Of a stretch of 64,000 nt of DNA, positions 10,101 through 19,059 are shown piece after piece. The position numbers were made by a program, and so were the translations under genes. Position 1 is the stretch's first letter, and each line of letters opens with the position of its first letter. This DNA comes from CALMEC01 sp963765105 (lineage in GTDB: Bacteria > Actinomycetota > Thermoleophilia > Miltoncostaeales > Miltoncostaeaceae): positions 1 to 64,000 of the forward strand of contig CAVXUW010000003.1 of assembly GCA_963765105.1 (NCBI GenBank), written 5' to 3'. The notes beneath the pieces were generated by a model. It worked only from the letters and a program-made list of their open reading frames with translations. It was not told the origin of the DNA and searched no databases.

Positions 10101-10871
10101 AAGGAACGGCCGCATCTCGGTGGCGCCGAGGGCACAGTTGATGCCCACGGCAAACGGCTGGGCGTGTGCCACCGACGCCCAGAACGCCGGCACGGTCTGA
10201 CCGGAGAGGGTGCGTCCACTGCGGTCGGTAATGGTCACCGAGATGATCACCGGCAGCCGCTGACCGAGTTCCTCGAACACTTCCTCCACGGCGACGATGC
10301 CGGCTTTGACGTTGAGCGTGTCGAAGATCGTTTCGAACAGAAGCAGGTCGACACCACCTTCGATGAGCGCTCGGATCTGCTCGGCGTACGACGTGCGTAC
10401 CTCGTCAAAGGTCACGGCGCGGGCCGAGGGGTCGTCGACCTCGGGGGAGATGGAGAGGGTGCGGTTGAGGGGCCCAATCGAGCCGGCCACAAATCGTGGG
10501 CGGGTGGGGTCGGCGGCGTTGGCCGTGTCGACTATCTCTCGGGCCACGCGGGCTGCGGCCAGGTTGATGTCGGTCACGGCGGCTTGCATGCCGTAGTCGG
10601 CCTGCGCGATGGACGTCGCCGTGAACGTGTTGGTGGTGATGACGTCGGAACCGGCGTCGAGGTACGCCTGATGAATCTCGCGCATCACGTCCGGGCGAGT
10701 GATGCCCAGCAGGTCCATGTTGCCCGTCAGTGGAGACGGATGGTCGATGAATCGCTCGCCGCGAAAGTCGTCTTCCTGCAGGCCGTAGCCCTGAATCATC
10801 GTGCCCATCGCGCCGTCCAAGATCAGGATGCGTTCCTGGACGATCGCGGTCAGTTGTTCAAGTGCAGTCAT
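7179..10871 (-). CDS. metH: Cobalamin-dependent methionine synthase
   Basis: Full-length (1230 residues) MetH, which transfers a methyl group from methyl-tetrahydrofolate to homocysteine through B12. Domains in order: homocysteine-binding barrel (1-325) with zinc ligands C246, C309 and C310; pterin-binding barrel (about 355-640); cobalamin cap and Rossmann domain (650-890) with DVHDIG and lower-axial ligand H758; C-terminal AdoMet reactivation domain (RGIRPAFGYPACPDH). All key residues are present. It lies 44 bases after a receiver-like gene with no room for a B12 riboswitch immediately upstream. Confidence 0.97.
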   Translation of the reverse strand: MTALEQLTAIVQERILILDGAMGTMIQGYGLQEDDFRGERFIDHPSPLTGNMDLLGITRPDVMREIHQAYLDAGSDVITTNTFTATSIAQADYGMQAAVTDINLAAARVAREIVDTANAADPTRPRFVAGSIGPLNRTLSISPEVDDPSARAVTFDEVRTSYAEQIRALIEGGVDLLLFETIFDTLNVKAGIVAVEEVFEELGQRLPVIISVTITDRSGRTLSGQTVPAFWASVAHAQPFAVGINCALGATEMRPFLEELSDIAPTYVSCYPNAGLPNAFGGYDEQASQTSSHLGEFARSGLFNIVGGCCGTTPDHIRAIVHAVDGVPPREVPEPDRLTRFAGLEPFAIYPGSSFTMIGERTNVTGSRRFAKLIIDGDFTTALEVAADQVRNGANIIDVNMDEGMLDSEQAMTTFLNMVATEPEIATVPIMIDSSKWSVIQAGLKCVQGKAVVNSISLKEGETEFLAVARTLRRYGAGCVVMCFDETGQADTTERRAEIAERAYRLLVDVVGMPAEDIIIDPNVLAVATGLDEHNDYARSFIEATTLIKERCPGVRISGGISNLSFAFRGNDPVREAMHTAFLYHAIHAGLDMGIVNAGQLGVYEDIPTELRDHVEDVIHNRRPDATERLIEYAPTVAGDGMARAVINAEWREGTVQERLSHSLVHGIVDHIEADTEEARLVYATPLEVIEGPLMDGMRVVGELFGDGKMFLPQVVKSARVMKRAVALLEPYMEEERQRTGATSQGKMVIATVKGDVHDIGKNIVGVVLGCNGYEVVDLGVMVPADKILQAAIDEDADMVGLSGLITPSLDEMVHVAKEMERRNMQLPLLIGGATTSKQHTAVKIAPEFNGVVAHVLDASRAVDTVSQLVDPIRRAAFQDTLRGEQDTLREVHAGKSARPLLNFEAARANHTPIAWDAGDVDAPEFTGVRVLDDVPLDDIIPFIDWTFFFHAWELRGRFPGVLDHPTYGDAAKELYANATELLEGVRSQGLIQARGTYGFWPANSVGDDIVLFTDPSRATELTRFPMLRQQREKPDRKPNYSLADFIAPRDAGVADHIGAFAVTAGLGVQELVDKYEHDHDDYNAIMVRALADRLAEAFAEMLHQRVRREWGHADTTELTSDDLVAENYRGIRPAFGYPACPDHSEKRRLFDLLQAEAHGIQLSESFAMLPAASVSGIYLAHTAARYFAVGPIGPDQVADYAERKGISMAEAERWLGPNLAYDPGNLVPA

Positions 10872-10915
10872 TCGACCGTCAAGCTTATCGAAGCGGCGAA
10901 ACGCCGCACCGTTGC

Positions 10916-11293
10916 TTAGGTGGCGCTACGTCCCAGCAACTGGTCAAGAACCGGTGCCAGCCGTCGAGTGAGCTCGCCGCGCGAGACGACCACGCGGGCC
11001 CCGGCCGCCGCGGCTGCGTCGATCAGCTCGGTTCGGGTATGGGCGCAAAACCCGAGGACGGGCAGGGTGGGGTGGGATCCCGTGATTTGGGTCACAAGCC
11101 CCGGTCCATCGATGCCGACACCGTCAAGTTCGATCATCAGTGCCGCTGCGCCGTCGTCGAGAGCGCCCGCCAAACGGGTGGGCGTCGCTGCTCCGCGAGC
11201 GGCAACCCCAATGGCTGTGAGCTCGCCAACGAGCTTCTGACGCATCATGAGGTCGGGGGAAAACACCACCACGGGTGGGCTATCGGTGCTCAT
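10916..11293 (-). CDS. Receiver-like (CheY-fold) small protein
   Basis: A 125-residue stand-alone protein with the length and strand/helix rhythm of a response-regulator receiver domain (PPVVVFSPDLMMRQKLVGEL, ALMIELDG, VLGFCAHT, ARVVVSRGEL). The canonical acidic pocket and phosphoryl-acceptor Asp are not clearly placed and no lysine is seen at the conserved end position, so it may be a degenerate, non-phosphorylated receiver. It is just upstream of metH on the same strand and is divergent from the GNAT gene, with 20 bases between the starts. Confidence 0.65.
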   Translation of the reverse strand: MSTDSPPVVVFSPDLMMRQKLVGELTAIGVAARGAATPTRLAGALDDGAAALMIELDGVGIDGPGLVTQITGSHPTLPVLGFCAHTRTELIDAAAAAGARVVVSRGELTRRLAPVLDQLLGRSAT

Positions 11294-11313
11294 GACGGCG
11301 TATCGTAGTGGTC

Positions 11314-12252
11314 ATGGAACCCAGTGCAGCCAACGTCAGGATCCATCCGGTTGATCTTGCATCGGGTGTTGAGGTGTGGACGGACGTATACAACGCTGCA
11401 GTCGCGGGTCGTCCCATGAGCCCTACTCGTTTGGCGCACAGCTGGCAGCAGGCGCCGGCCTGGACGGCTGTCGCTGCGCGTCGCGACCACGATGGCGTGG
11501 TCGGCGTCGCGCACGTTGAGGCGCCCCACTGGACTCCCACATGTACGTGCGCTGAGGCGAGGATTGCGGTGGCCACCGATGCCCGCGGGTGCGGCATCGG
11601 GTCGACGCTGCTCGCCGCCGTCTCCGACTGGGCTCGCGACAACGGTCTCGACGGTCTCGACGTCTGGGTCGAAGAAGGCGATGCCGACGGGCTCACCTTC
11701 CTTGAACGACGCGGCTTTGCGGAGGTGGAGCGAGAGGTCAACAGCCGCCGCGACCTCATCGAAGCACCCGACCCGGTGGTCCTGCCCGACGGCGTCGTGC
11801 TCGTCACCCTGGCGCAGAGTTCGGATCTTGAGGAAGGCATGTACGCCGTCGCCGTCGACGCCTTCCCGGACATCCCCTCCGCCGACACCGTCGACGCCGG
11901 TGACTTCGACCATTGGCATGCGGCCGATCTTCGTGTGCCAGGATTGATCGAGGCGTGCAGTGTCGTTGCGCTATCCGGTGATCGTGTGGTGGGTTACGCT
12001 GTCCTCGTCGACCGTGATCCGCGTCCGGGCTACGCCGTCAATGAGATGACGGCCGTGACTCGAGATATGAGGGGGAAAGGCATCGCCACCGCGATGAAAC
12101 GCGACGTGATCCGCCGTGCCCGGCGAGCCGGGTTCACGGCGATCGAGACCCACAACGAGGCGCGTAACGACGCGATGCTGGCGATCAACCGTGCTCTTGG
12201 CTACGTGCCGGTCGGCGACTCCGTGAAGCTTCGCGGGCCGCTCGTTCACTAA
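11314..12252 (+). CDS. Tandem GNAT acetyltransferase (MshD-like layout)
   Basis: About 312 residues made of two GNAT domains. The first holds an acetyl-CoA loop in TDARGCGIGSTLL and the second one in TRDMRGKGIATAMK, with the typical ETHNEARNDAMLAINRALGY end. Two-domain GNATs include mycothiol synthase MshD, but similarity in layout does not prove that role; antibiotic or amine acetylation is also possible. ATG 11314 is used; a GTG two codons earlier is in frame. It converges with the EamA gene, overlapping stops by four bases. Confidence 0.82.
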   Translation: MEPSAANVRIHPVDLASGVEVWTDVYNAAVAGRPMSPTRLAHSWQQAPAWTAVAARRDHDGVVGVAHVEAPHWTPTCTCAEARIAVATDARGCGIGSTLLAAVSDWARDNGLDGLDVWVEEGDADGLTFLERRGFAEVEREVNSRRDLIEAPDPVVLPDGVVLVTLAQSSDLEEGMYAVAVDAFPDIPSADTVDAGDFDHWHAADLRVPGLIEACSVVALSGDRVVGYAVLVDRDPRPGYAVNEMTAVTRDMRGKGIATAMKRDVIRRARRAGFTAIETHNEARNDAMLAINRALGYVPVGDSVKLRGPLVH

Positions 12253-13142
12253 CCCGGTTCGGGCACCGGTGAGCCACGGGTGTCGATAAAAGTCTTCACC
12301 GCCGTCGCCCCAAGGATGACGAGGCCGCCGACGATGGTGAGGGCTCCGACCGTCTCTCCGTGCGCGAGCCACGACCACACGGGGTTGAGGGCCGGCTCGA
12401 CGTAGAGCAACAGGCTCACCTCAAATGCCGCGAGGTGTCGAACCGCTGCGGTGACGCATACGTAGGCCAGGCCGATCTGCACGACTCCCAAGAAGATGAG
12501 CAGAAGCCAGTCGCGTCCGTTGCTGCCAGTCGCCGGGCCGAGCGCGAAGGGCAGGCACACGAGGCAGGCCACGATGTTTCCCGCCACCGTCGCGGCGGCG
12601 GCGGAATCGGTTCCCTCGTACTTGCCCAGCCACCGCAACCCCATAAGCGACCCGGCCCACCCCACCCCCGAACACACGGCAAGGATGTTTCCCAGAAGCG
12701 GTTGTGGTGCAGTGTCGACCGCCGTGGGGGCATCGACAAAGAACAGGGCCATGGCCAAGCCCATCACCACCATGAACGCCAGATCGGACCGTCGCACTTT
12801 CTCGTGCAGGAAGGTCGGTGCGGCAATGGCGATCCACAGCGGCGCGGTCGACTGCAGGAAGATGGTGTTGGCCGAGGTTGTCAGCTTGTTCGCGACCACG
12901 AACAGGATCAGGGTGACCGCGAAGATCGCGCCCACCGCCCACGTGCGCCAGCTCCACCCGCTGCGCGACCGCGGCAGGAAAGCGGCGATGGCCACGGCGG
13001 CGATGGCCGAACGAAAACACGCAACCGCCATACCGCCCGACAGGCCGTCGAAGCTCGTCGCCTTGATCGCGGCGCCGCCAGTCGAGAAGAGCACGGCGGC
13101 CAGGACCATTTGCAGGCGGGCGACGTTCACTCGACGAACCAT
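12249..13142 (-). CDS. EamA/DMT-family transporter
   Basis: About 297 residues with ten hydrophobic helices in two five-helix repeats, typical of drug/metabolite transporters that export or import amino acids, purines or other metabolites. Recognisable stretches include FSTGGAAIKATSF in helix 1 and the repeat-two core GLAYVCVTAAVRHL. ATG 13142 is chosen because the reading frame upstream of it has no membrane-protein character. It is divergent from the S9 peptidase gene with only 17 bases between the starts; neither start has a clear Shine-Dalgarno. Confidence 0.85.
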   Translation of the reverse strand: MVRRVNVARLQMVLAAVLFSTGGAAIKATSFDGLSGGMAVACFRSAIAAVAIAAFLPRSRSGWSWRTWAVGAIFAVTLILFVVANKLTTSANTIFLQSTAPLWIAIAAPTFLHEKVRRSDLAFMVVMGLAMALFFVDAPTAVDTAPQPLLGNILAVCSGVGWAGSLMGLRWLGKYEGTDSAAAATVAGNIVACLVCLPFALGPATGSNGRDWLLLIFLGVVQIGLAYVCVTAAVRHLAAFEVSLLLYVEPALNPVWSWLAHGETVGALTIVGGLVILGATAVKTFIDTRGSPVPEPG

Positions 13143-13159
13143 GTCAAACTGACGCACCG

Positions 13160-15004
13160 ATGAGCACCCCACTGATTCCCCTCGACCACTTCTTTGACGA
13201 CCCGGAGCGTGCTGCCCCGCGGGTCTCCCCGGATGGACAGCGCCTCGCATGGATCGCCCCCGACGAGGGTGTGGTGAACGTGTGGACGTCGTCGATCGAC
13301 GGTGCCGACGAGCGCGTGGTCACGACCGACCGTGACCGCGGCATTCGTTCGTACGCCTGGTCGCGCGATGGGCGGCGCATCCTCTACATGCAGGACACGG
13401 GTGGTGACGAGAACTTCCACCTGTTCGCTGCTGACCTCGATGCCCCCGGTGGCCCCGACCGTGATCTCACGCCGTACGACGGCGTGAAGGTGAGCGTCGT
13501 CGATGTGCCGCGCGACGACCCCGAGCACGTGCTCGTGTCGACCAACCGGCGTGACCGGTCGCTGTTCGACGTGGAGCGTCTGTCGCTCGTGACCGGGGAC
13601 CTGGAGCCCGTCGCCGAAAACCCCGGTGATGTCATGGGGTGGCAAACCGACCGTGCTGGGCGTCTGCGCGGCGCCTACGCGCAAACCCCCACCGGCGATT
13701 GGCGGGTGCTGGTGCGCGACACCGAGGACGAGCCGTTTCGCGTGCTGGCCGAGTTTGCGAACGAAGACTCGGGCACGCCATACGGCTTTAGCGTTGATGG
13801 GTCGGAGATGTACGTGGGCAGCGCCCGAGGCAACGACACCGTTCGGCTGGTCGCGATCAATATCGCCACCGGCGCCGAGCGGCTCATCGACGCCGACGAG
13901 GAAGCTGACCTCAGCGCGCCGATCATCTCCGACCGCACCGGGGAACTACTTGGGGCCGTCTACCGACGTGACCGCATCGTCATGCATACGTTCGACGAGA
14001 CCTTTGCCCGCGACTGGGAGCGCGTGCGGAAGATCCACCCGGGTGACCCGATGATCGGCAGCTCCGACGCCGACGAGACGCTGTGGACGGTCACATTCGA
14101 TGACGATCGCGACCCTGGCGCGACGTATTTGTTCGATCGACGCACCGGCGAAGCACGGTTTCTGTTTCGTTCACGACCCTGGCTGGTGCCCGAGCACCTG
14201 GCCCCGCGCACACCCGTGAAGATCACCTCGCGCGATGGGCTCACCTTGCCGTGCTATCTCACCACGCCGGTGGGCGTGCCGGCCGAGAACCTGCCGATGG
14301 TGCTCTACGTGCATGGCGGGCCCTGGGCGCGTGATAGTTGGGGCTGGGACCCGCAGGCGCAGTTCCTCGCCAACCGCGGGTACGCGGTGCTGCAGGTGAA
14401 CTACCGCGGCTCCACCGGGTTCGGCAAAGCATTCACCCATGCCGCCGAGCGGGAGTTCGCCGGGAAAATGCACGACGACCTCATCGACGGCGTCAACTGG
14501 GCCGTTGCGGAGGGAATCGCCGACCACAAACGCATCGCGATCTACGGCGGCAGCTACGGCGGTTATGCCGCCCTCGTGGGTGTGACGTTCACCCCGGACG
14601 TGTTCGCCGCCGGCATCAGCGTGGTGGGGCCGTCGAACCTGGTGACCCTGCAACGCAGCTTTCCGCCATACTGGCGGCCGCTGCTGGCGGGGACATGGTT
14701 CCTGTTTGTCGGCGACCCAGACAACCCGGAGGACCTTGCCGAAATGGAGGCCCGGTCACCCATCAACCGGGTGGACGACATCGTTGCGCCGCTCCTCGTC
14801 ATTCAAGGCGCCAACGACCCGCGGGTGAAGAAGGCCGAATCGGATCAGATTGTCGAGGCGCTCCGCGCCCGCAACGTGCCGGTGGAGTACATCGTCAAAG
14901 ACGACGAGGGCCACGGCTTCGTGAAACCCGACAACAAGCGTGACGTCTACCGGGCCGTCGAACGGTTCCTCGCCACACACATTGGCGGCCGCGCGGAGGG
15001 CTAG
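13160..15004 (+). CDS. Prolyl-oligopeptidase family (S9) peptidase
   Basis: A 614-residue two-domain peptidase. The first 350 residues form a beta-propeller of WD-like blades (RVSPDGQRLAW, SRDGRRILYM). The C-terminal alpha/beta-hydrolase domain carries the catalytic triad: S465 in GGSYGGYA, D553 in NDPR and H585 in EGHGF. There is no signal peptide, so it acts in the cytoplasm on peptides, probably as an acylaminoacyl- or oligopeptidase. It converges with sbcC, overlapping stops by four bases. The start lacks a Shine-Dalgarno and could be leaderless. Confidence 0.93.
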   Translation: MSTPLIPLDHFFDDPERAAPRVSPDGQRLAWIAPDEGVVNVWTSSIDGADERVVTTDRDRGIRSYAWSRDGRRILYMQDTGGDENFHLFAADLDAPGGPDRDLTPYDGVKVSVVDVPRDDPEHVLVSTNRRDRSLFDVERLSLVTGDLEPVAENPGDVMGWQTDRAGRLRGAYAQTPTGDWRVLVRDTEDEPFRVLAEFANEDSGTPYGFSVDGSEMYVGSARGNDTVRLVAINIATGAERLIDADEEADLSAPIISDRTGELLGAVYRRDRIVMHTFDETFARDWERVRKIHPGDPMIGSSDADETLWTVTFDDDRDPGATYLFDRRTGEARFLFRSRPWLVPEHLAPRTPVKITSRDGLTLPCYLTTPVGVPAENLPMVLYVHGGPWARDSWGWDPQAQFLANRGYAVLQVNYRGSTGFGKAFTHAAEREFAGKMHDDLIDGVNWAVAEGIADHKRIAIYGGSYGGYAALVGVTFTPDVFAAGISVVGPSNLVTLQRSFPPYWRPLLAGTWFLFVGDPDNPEDLAEMEARSPINRVDDIVAPLLVIQGANDPRVKKAESDQIVEALRARNVPVEYIVKDDEGHGFVKPDNKRDVYRAVERFLATHIGGRAEG

Positions 15005-17760
15005 CGCGCGGCGGTGCGGACGCGGCTGATGCCGGTGGCCGGGTCCTTCTCCACGTAGATGGCGCTGCCGAGGCGTTCTGCCACGCCGGGGAGGTGGGTG
15101 ATCACGACGACCAGGCGGCCGTCGTCGGCCATTTGTTCCACGCCGCTGATGGCGACTTCGAGTGACTCATCGTCCAGGGTGGAGAAGCCCTCGTCGAGGA
15201 AGAGGCAGTCGAGGCGGCCGTCGGCACCGGCGGCGATGTCGGACAGCGACAGGGCAAGGGCGAGGCTGGCGAGGAAACGCTCCCCGCCGGAGAGAGTGGC
15301 GGCGCTGCGGCTGCGCCGGCCGCGCCGGTGGTCGATCACGGCGAGGGGGTCCGGGTCGGTCCCCACAAAGGTGAACGCCCCGTGAGACAACGTGTGAAGC
15401 CGCGTCGACGCGTCGGTGGCCAGGCGCTCGTGGAACCGGGACAGCAAGTGCCGTGGGAAGCGGTTGGCCTGGAGATCCACGGCGACGATGGCATACAGCT
15501 CTGCCTCGCGGCGCGCAGCCAGTGCGTCCGCTGAGAGCCGGCGTCCGACCGCAGCGAGTCGCTCCACTTCGTCTCGGTCATGGCGCGCTGACCTCATGCT
15601 GTCCACGGCACTACGGCGGATCGCGTCGAACCCCTCCGCGGAGGTGACGCCGAGGGGTGTCCCCGTTTCCCCGAGGCGACGGCCGGACTCATCGGCGTCG
15701 CGTCGCGCCGTCGCCGCTCGCGCCTCCGCTTCTCGCGCCGCGGCCTCTGCGGTGGCAACGAGTAGGGTCGCCGCGTCGTGAAGCTGGGCGGGGGAGAGAT
15801 CGGCCGGGACGGGATCGGCGTCGAGGCGCGTTGCGACGACGGCAAGTGCCTGGCGCATGGGGGCCAGCTCGCCACGTTCGATGGTGGCCAGCACGCGCTC
15901 CGCCTCCGCGGCGCGTGCGGTCGCTTGAGCGCCGTAGCGACCGGAGCTCGCCACCGATTGCTCCAACATCTCCAACTCGCGAATTGCCGTCCCCAACGTT
16001 GCGGCTGGGTCGAGCAGCTGGCTACGGGCCCCAAGACGGGTGTTGAGGTCGATGAGGTCGGCCCGATCGCGATCCAGCCGACGGCGCGCCTCGTCCACAG
16101 ATCCACTTTCACGCTCCACTTCGGTGGCGAGGGTGGCGGCCTGGGCCTGCGGCTCCTGCACCGCCGTCAGACGCACGCGGGCCTCCTCCTCACGATGCGC
16201 CAGCACCTGCGGCGTGGTGTCGACAGGAACGCCCAGTGCGGTGAGTCTGCGAGCAACCTCATCGCGGACGTTGCACGCGGCAGCGTGGGCGTTCTCGGCG
16301 CTCCGCCGCTCCAGCTCGCACGCCGTGAGGTCATTCGCGGCGCGTTCGGCGCGTTCGCGAAGCACAACAACCCCGTCCTCCACGCTGCCGAGGTCCTCCT
16401 CGGGGCTGAGCGAGATGTCGTGAACGGCGTTGCCACACACCGGGCACGGGTCGCCGGGAGTCAGCCGTGCCCGAATCGATGCGGCCAGATGGGCATGGCG
16501 AAGCTCATCCAAAGCCGCGTCGGCGAGGTTGGCCTCGTCGGTGGCCACACGGGCACTCTCGGCGGCTGCGGCGCGCGCTGCGGTGGCTGCCTGACGCGCG
16601 ATGTCCACATCGCAGGCGGTGGCGTGGGCCACGTGGTACTCCCGCAGCGCCTGCGCGGCGTCGGCGGCCTGTGTGGCCGTCGCCTGAGCCGCCTCGACTG
16701 ACCGTCGAAGGTCGTTCAGGGTGGCACGGCGGTGTGTCAGGGCACGCTCGCGTTCGGCCAGGGCCCGTTCCTCTCGGGGAATGGCCTGCCGTGCGATGGC
16801 GGCCCGCTCGGCCAGACCGCGAAGCGCCGCGAGCTCTGCGGCGGTGCCTCCATGGGACTCGCGCAGTCCGTCTCGTGCGGACAGCGCGTCATCGAGTGAG
16901 CGTTGCGCATCGTCGCGAACCTCGGCGGCCTCCTTGGCCGTGCGTTCGGCGTTCTGGTACGCCGTCACGAGTGCCAAGCGATCGGCTTCCGTGGGTACCT
17001 CGGTGAGCGCCACGCGAATCGTCGTCGACCTCGCGGTAGCTTCCCGTTCATCCCGGCGGGCCTGCGTGACGGCGGCCACAATGGGCTCGAGCGCCTCCAG
17101 CTGCGCGCGTCGGGCGGCAGCGGCGCGTACGGCCGCTGCGCGCGCGTTACGCATGCCGGGATGATGTGGCCGCAGCTTGGCCCGCTCGCGGTCCAGCGTC
17201 TCGGCCTCGCGTTCGGCGCCGTCGCGGAAGGTCACCGCCGCTGTCCGCGCGGCATCGAGCGACACCACGCCGAACAGCTCGCGCAGGATGACGTCGCGCT
17301 CACGTGGCCGCGACTGCAGGAACTGGGCAAACCGCCCCTGAGCCAGGAGGACCGCGCTGGTAAACGCGGCGAAGGTCATGCCGATGAGGCGGGGGATGCG
17401 GTCGTTGACTGCGGCCGCCCCGCTGACGCGGTCGGTGACCGACCCGTCGTTGTCGATCCGCTCCAGCAGGTGCGCGGGCTCAGGTGCGTTTCGTCCGATG
17501 CGGCGGGTGACGCGCCACACGTGTCCGCCCGCGTGAAAATCCAGTCGCACCTCGCCGTTGTCGGCCCCCAAGCTCACCAGGTCGCGCGATCCGGCCAGCT
17601 CCGGCGTGCGTGCGAACAGGGCAAAGCAGATGCCATCGAGTATCGAGGTCTTCCCGGCGCCGGTGTCACCGCTCACCACCACGATGCGGCTGCCACGAAA
17701 ATCGATGGTGGCGTCCGAGAACGAGCGAAACGAACGAAGAGTGAGCTCAAGAGGGCGCAT
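15001..17760 (-). CDS. sbcC: SbcC, ATPase subunit of the SbcCD nuclease
   Basis: About 919 residues of the Rad50/SMC type. Walker A is GDTGAGKTS near residue 35. Two long Ala/Arg/Glu-rich coiled coils flank the zinc hook CPVCGNAVH near the middle. The ABC signature LSGGERFLASLALALSLSD and Walker B LDCLFLDEGFSTLD are near the C-terminus. With SbcD it opens hairpins and protein-blocked DNA ends. ATG 17760 is set by the conserved N-terminus MRPLELTLRSFRSF and shares one base with the sbcD stop (TGATG), showing coupled translation. Confidence 0.95.
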   Translation of the reverse strand: MRPLELTLRSFRSFSDATIDFRGSRIVVVSGDTGAGKTSILDGICFALFARTPELAGSRDLVSLGADNGEVRLDFHAGGHVWRVTRRIGRNAPEPAHLLERIDNDGSVTDRVSGAAAVNDRIPRLIGMTFAAFTSAVLLAQGRFAQFLQSRPRERDVILRELFGVVSLDAARTAAVTFRDGAEREAETLDRERAKLRPHHPGMRNARAAAVRAAAARRAQLEALEPIVAAVTQARRDEREATARSTTIRVALTEVPTEADRLALVTAYQNAERTAKEAAEVRDDAQRSLDDALSARDGLRESHGGTAAELAALRGLAERAAIARQAIPREERALAERERALTHRRATLNDLRRSVEAAQATATQAADAAQALREYHVAHATACDVDIARQAATAARAAAAESARVATDEANLADAALDELRHAHLAASIRARLTPGDPCPVCGNAVHDISLSPEEDLGSVEDGVVVLRERAERAANDLTACELERRSAENAHAAACNVRDEVARRLTALGVPVDTTPQVLAHREEEARVRLTAVQEPQAQAATLATEVERESGSVDEARRRLDRDRADLIDLNTRLGARSQLLDPAATLGTAIRELEMLEQSVASSGRYGAQATARAAEAERVLATIERGELAPMRQALAVVATRLDADPVPADLSPAQLHDAATLLVATAEAAAREAEARAATARRDADESGRRLGETGTPLGVTSAEGFDAIRRSAVDSMRSARHDRDEVERLAAVGRRLSADALAARREAELYAIVAVDLQANRFPRHLLSRFHERLATDASTRLHTLSHGAFTFVGTDPDPLAVIDHRRGRRSRSAATLSGGERFLASLALALSLSDIAAGADGRLDCLFLDEGFSTLDDESLEVAISGVEQMADDGRLVVVITHLPGVAERLGSAIYVEKDPATGISRVRTAAR

Positions 17761-18902
17761 CAGTCGCCGCCATCCGCCTGCGCGACGCACTCTCCAAACG
17801 CACGAATGAGGCGTGCATCGGCAACCCGGCCGCTCGTGCGTACCCACTCGGTGTAGAGATCAGGGAGGTCGAGCGTGCCGGGGAGATCGGTGACCTCGGG
17901 GTTACGTGCCCGGGCATCGGCGGGCGTCACGATCTCGATCCGCAGTGCGGAGGGGATGCGTTCGCGCACGGCGCGGGCGGTATCGAGCTGAGCTTCGTCG
18001 ACGACCGCCTCGCAAAAAAGCCAGGTGTCGGGAAGTTCGCGTGCCTGGGCGACGAGCTCGTCCACTGTGCCGCGGATGCGGCGGAGACGCCGACCTGCGT
18101 CGACCGGCACGGCCGTGACCTGCGTGGCACCCCCCGAGATGTCGACGATGAGCACAGACGGTTCCGCCCCGTCCCCCGAAAAATCGAGGGCGAGTGGACT
18201 GCCGCAGTAGCGGCCCTGGCCCGAGTATCCCGGGATCGCCTGCGGCTGGTGGACGTGTCCGAGCGCGACGTACGCAACGTCATCCGGGAACGACGCACCG
18301 TCGATTGCGTACGTGCCCCCCAAGGTCAGCTCGCGTTCTCCTCCACCGGCACGTGCGCCCACCACCATGAGATGGCCCAACACCACCGCCACGCCCCCGT
18401 GTGTGGTGCGCTCCGCCCGGAGGGATACTGCCAGGGCGTCGATCCGCTCACGCACCTGATCGGCGTAGACAATGCGGCCCTCACCGCGGGGGGCCCCGGC
18501 GGGAAGGACGGCATCGGCCGGGTCGGGCCATGGGAGGCAGCCGACGCTGAGGTGCCCCGCGCCGGTGCTGATACCGAGTACGGCGTCGTCGGCGGCGAGA
18601 AGAATGCGCGGCGCCAAGTAGGGGGCGATCTCCGCCCAGAAGAGTGGGTCCTCGTGGTTGCCGGTAATCGCGATGACCGGAGCGACCACGGCCATCTCTT
18701 CCAGTGCACGCAGACACGTGGCGAGGACGGCCGGCTCGACGATTCGGCGGTCGAGGTTGTCCCCCGCCACCAGGATCGCATCGACCTCCGCAGCCTCGGC
18801 AATCCGCGCAACCTTGGTGAGTGCAGCCCGACACTCGTCGAGGCGATCGACGCCGTACAACCGCTTGCCGATGTGCCAGTCCCCCGTGTGGAGAAGCCGC
18901 AT
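17760..18902 (-). CDS. sbcD: SbcD, nuclease subunit of SbcCD
   Basis: About 380 residues with the Mre11/SbcD calcineurin-like phosphoesterase motifs in order: GDWHIGK, AGDNLDR, GNHED, VLGHL and ALGHVH, which bind two Mn2+ ions. The C-terminal capping region is of normal length. The start MRLLHTGDWHIGK is fixed by family alignment. It is translated first and shares its TGA with the sbcC ATG. A gap of 157 bases separates it from ald upstream. Confidence 0.95.
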   Translation of the reverse strand: MRLLHTGDWHIGKRLYGVDRLDECRAALTKVARIAEAAEVDAILVAGDNLDRRIVEPAVLATCLRALEEMAVVAPVIAITGNHEDPLFWAEIAPYLAPRILLAADDAVLGISTGAGHLSVGCLPWPDPADAVLPAGAPRGEGRIVYADQVRERIDALAVSLRAERTTHGGVAVVLGHLMVVGARAGGGERELTLGGTYAIDGASFPDDVAYVALGHVHQPQAIPGYSGQGRYCGSPLALDFSGDGAEPSVLIVDISGGATQVTAVPVDAGRRLRRIRGTVDELVAQARELPDTWLFCEAVVDEAQLDTARAVRERIPSALRIEIVTPADARARNPEVTDLPGTLDLPDLYTEWVRTSGRVADARLIRAFGECVAQADGGD

Positions 18903-19059
18903 CAGGGTGCCGAGGGACGTGCGGTGATCACTCGTGGAATCCACCAGAAATCTCGCTGTGCAGGACCCGGCGACGGCACGTCGAATCTCACCGCCAGCAA
19001 GGGCGCCGTGGGCGCGTTGGGGCGAGCAACCGCGCCCATGCCCCTTGCCATGACATCAC

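Noticed and set aside
10872..10915. Possible B12 or SAM riboswitch before metH
   Set aside because: Only 44 bases separate metH from the upstream gene, too short for a cobalamin riboswitch, and no S-box pattern is seen.
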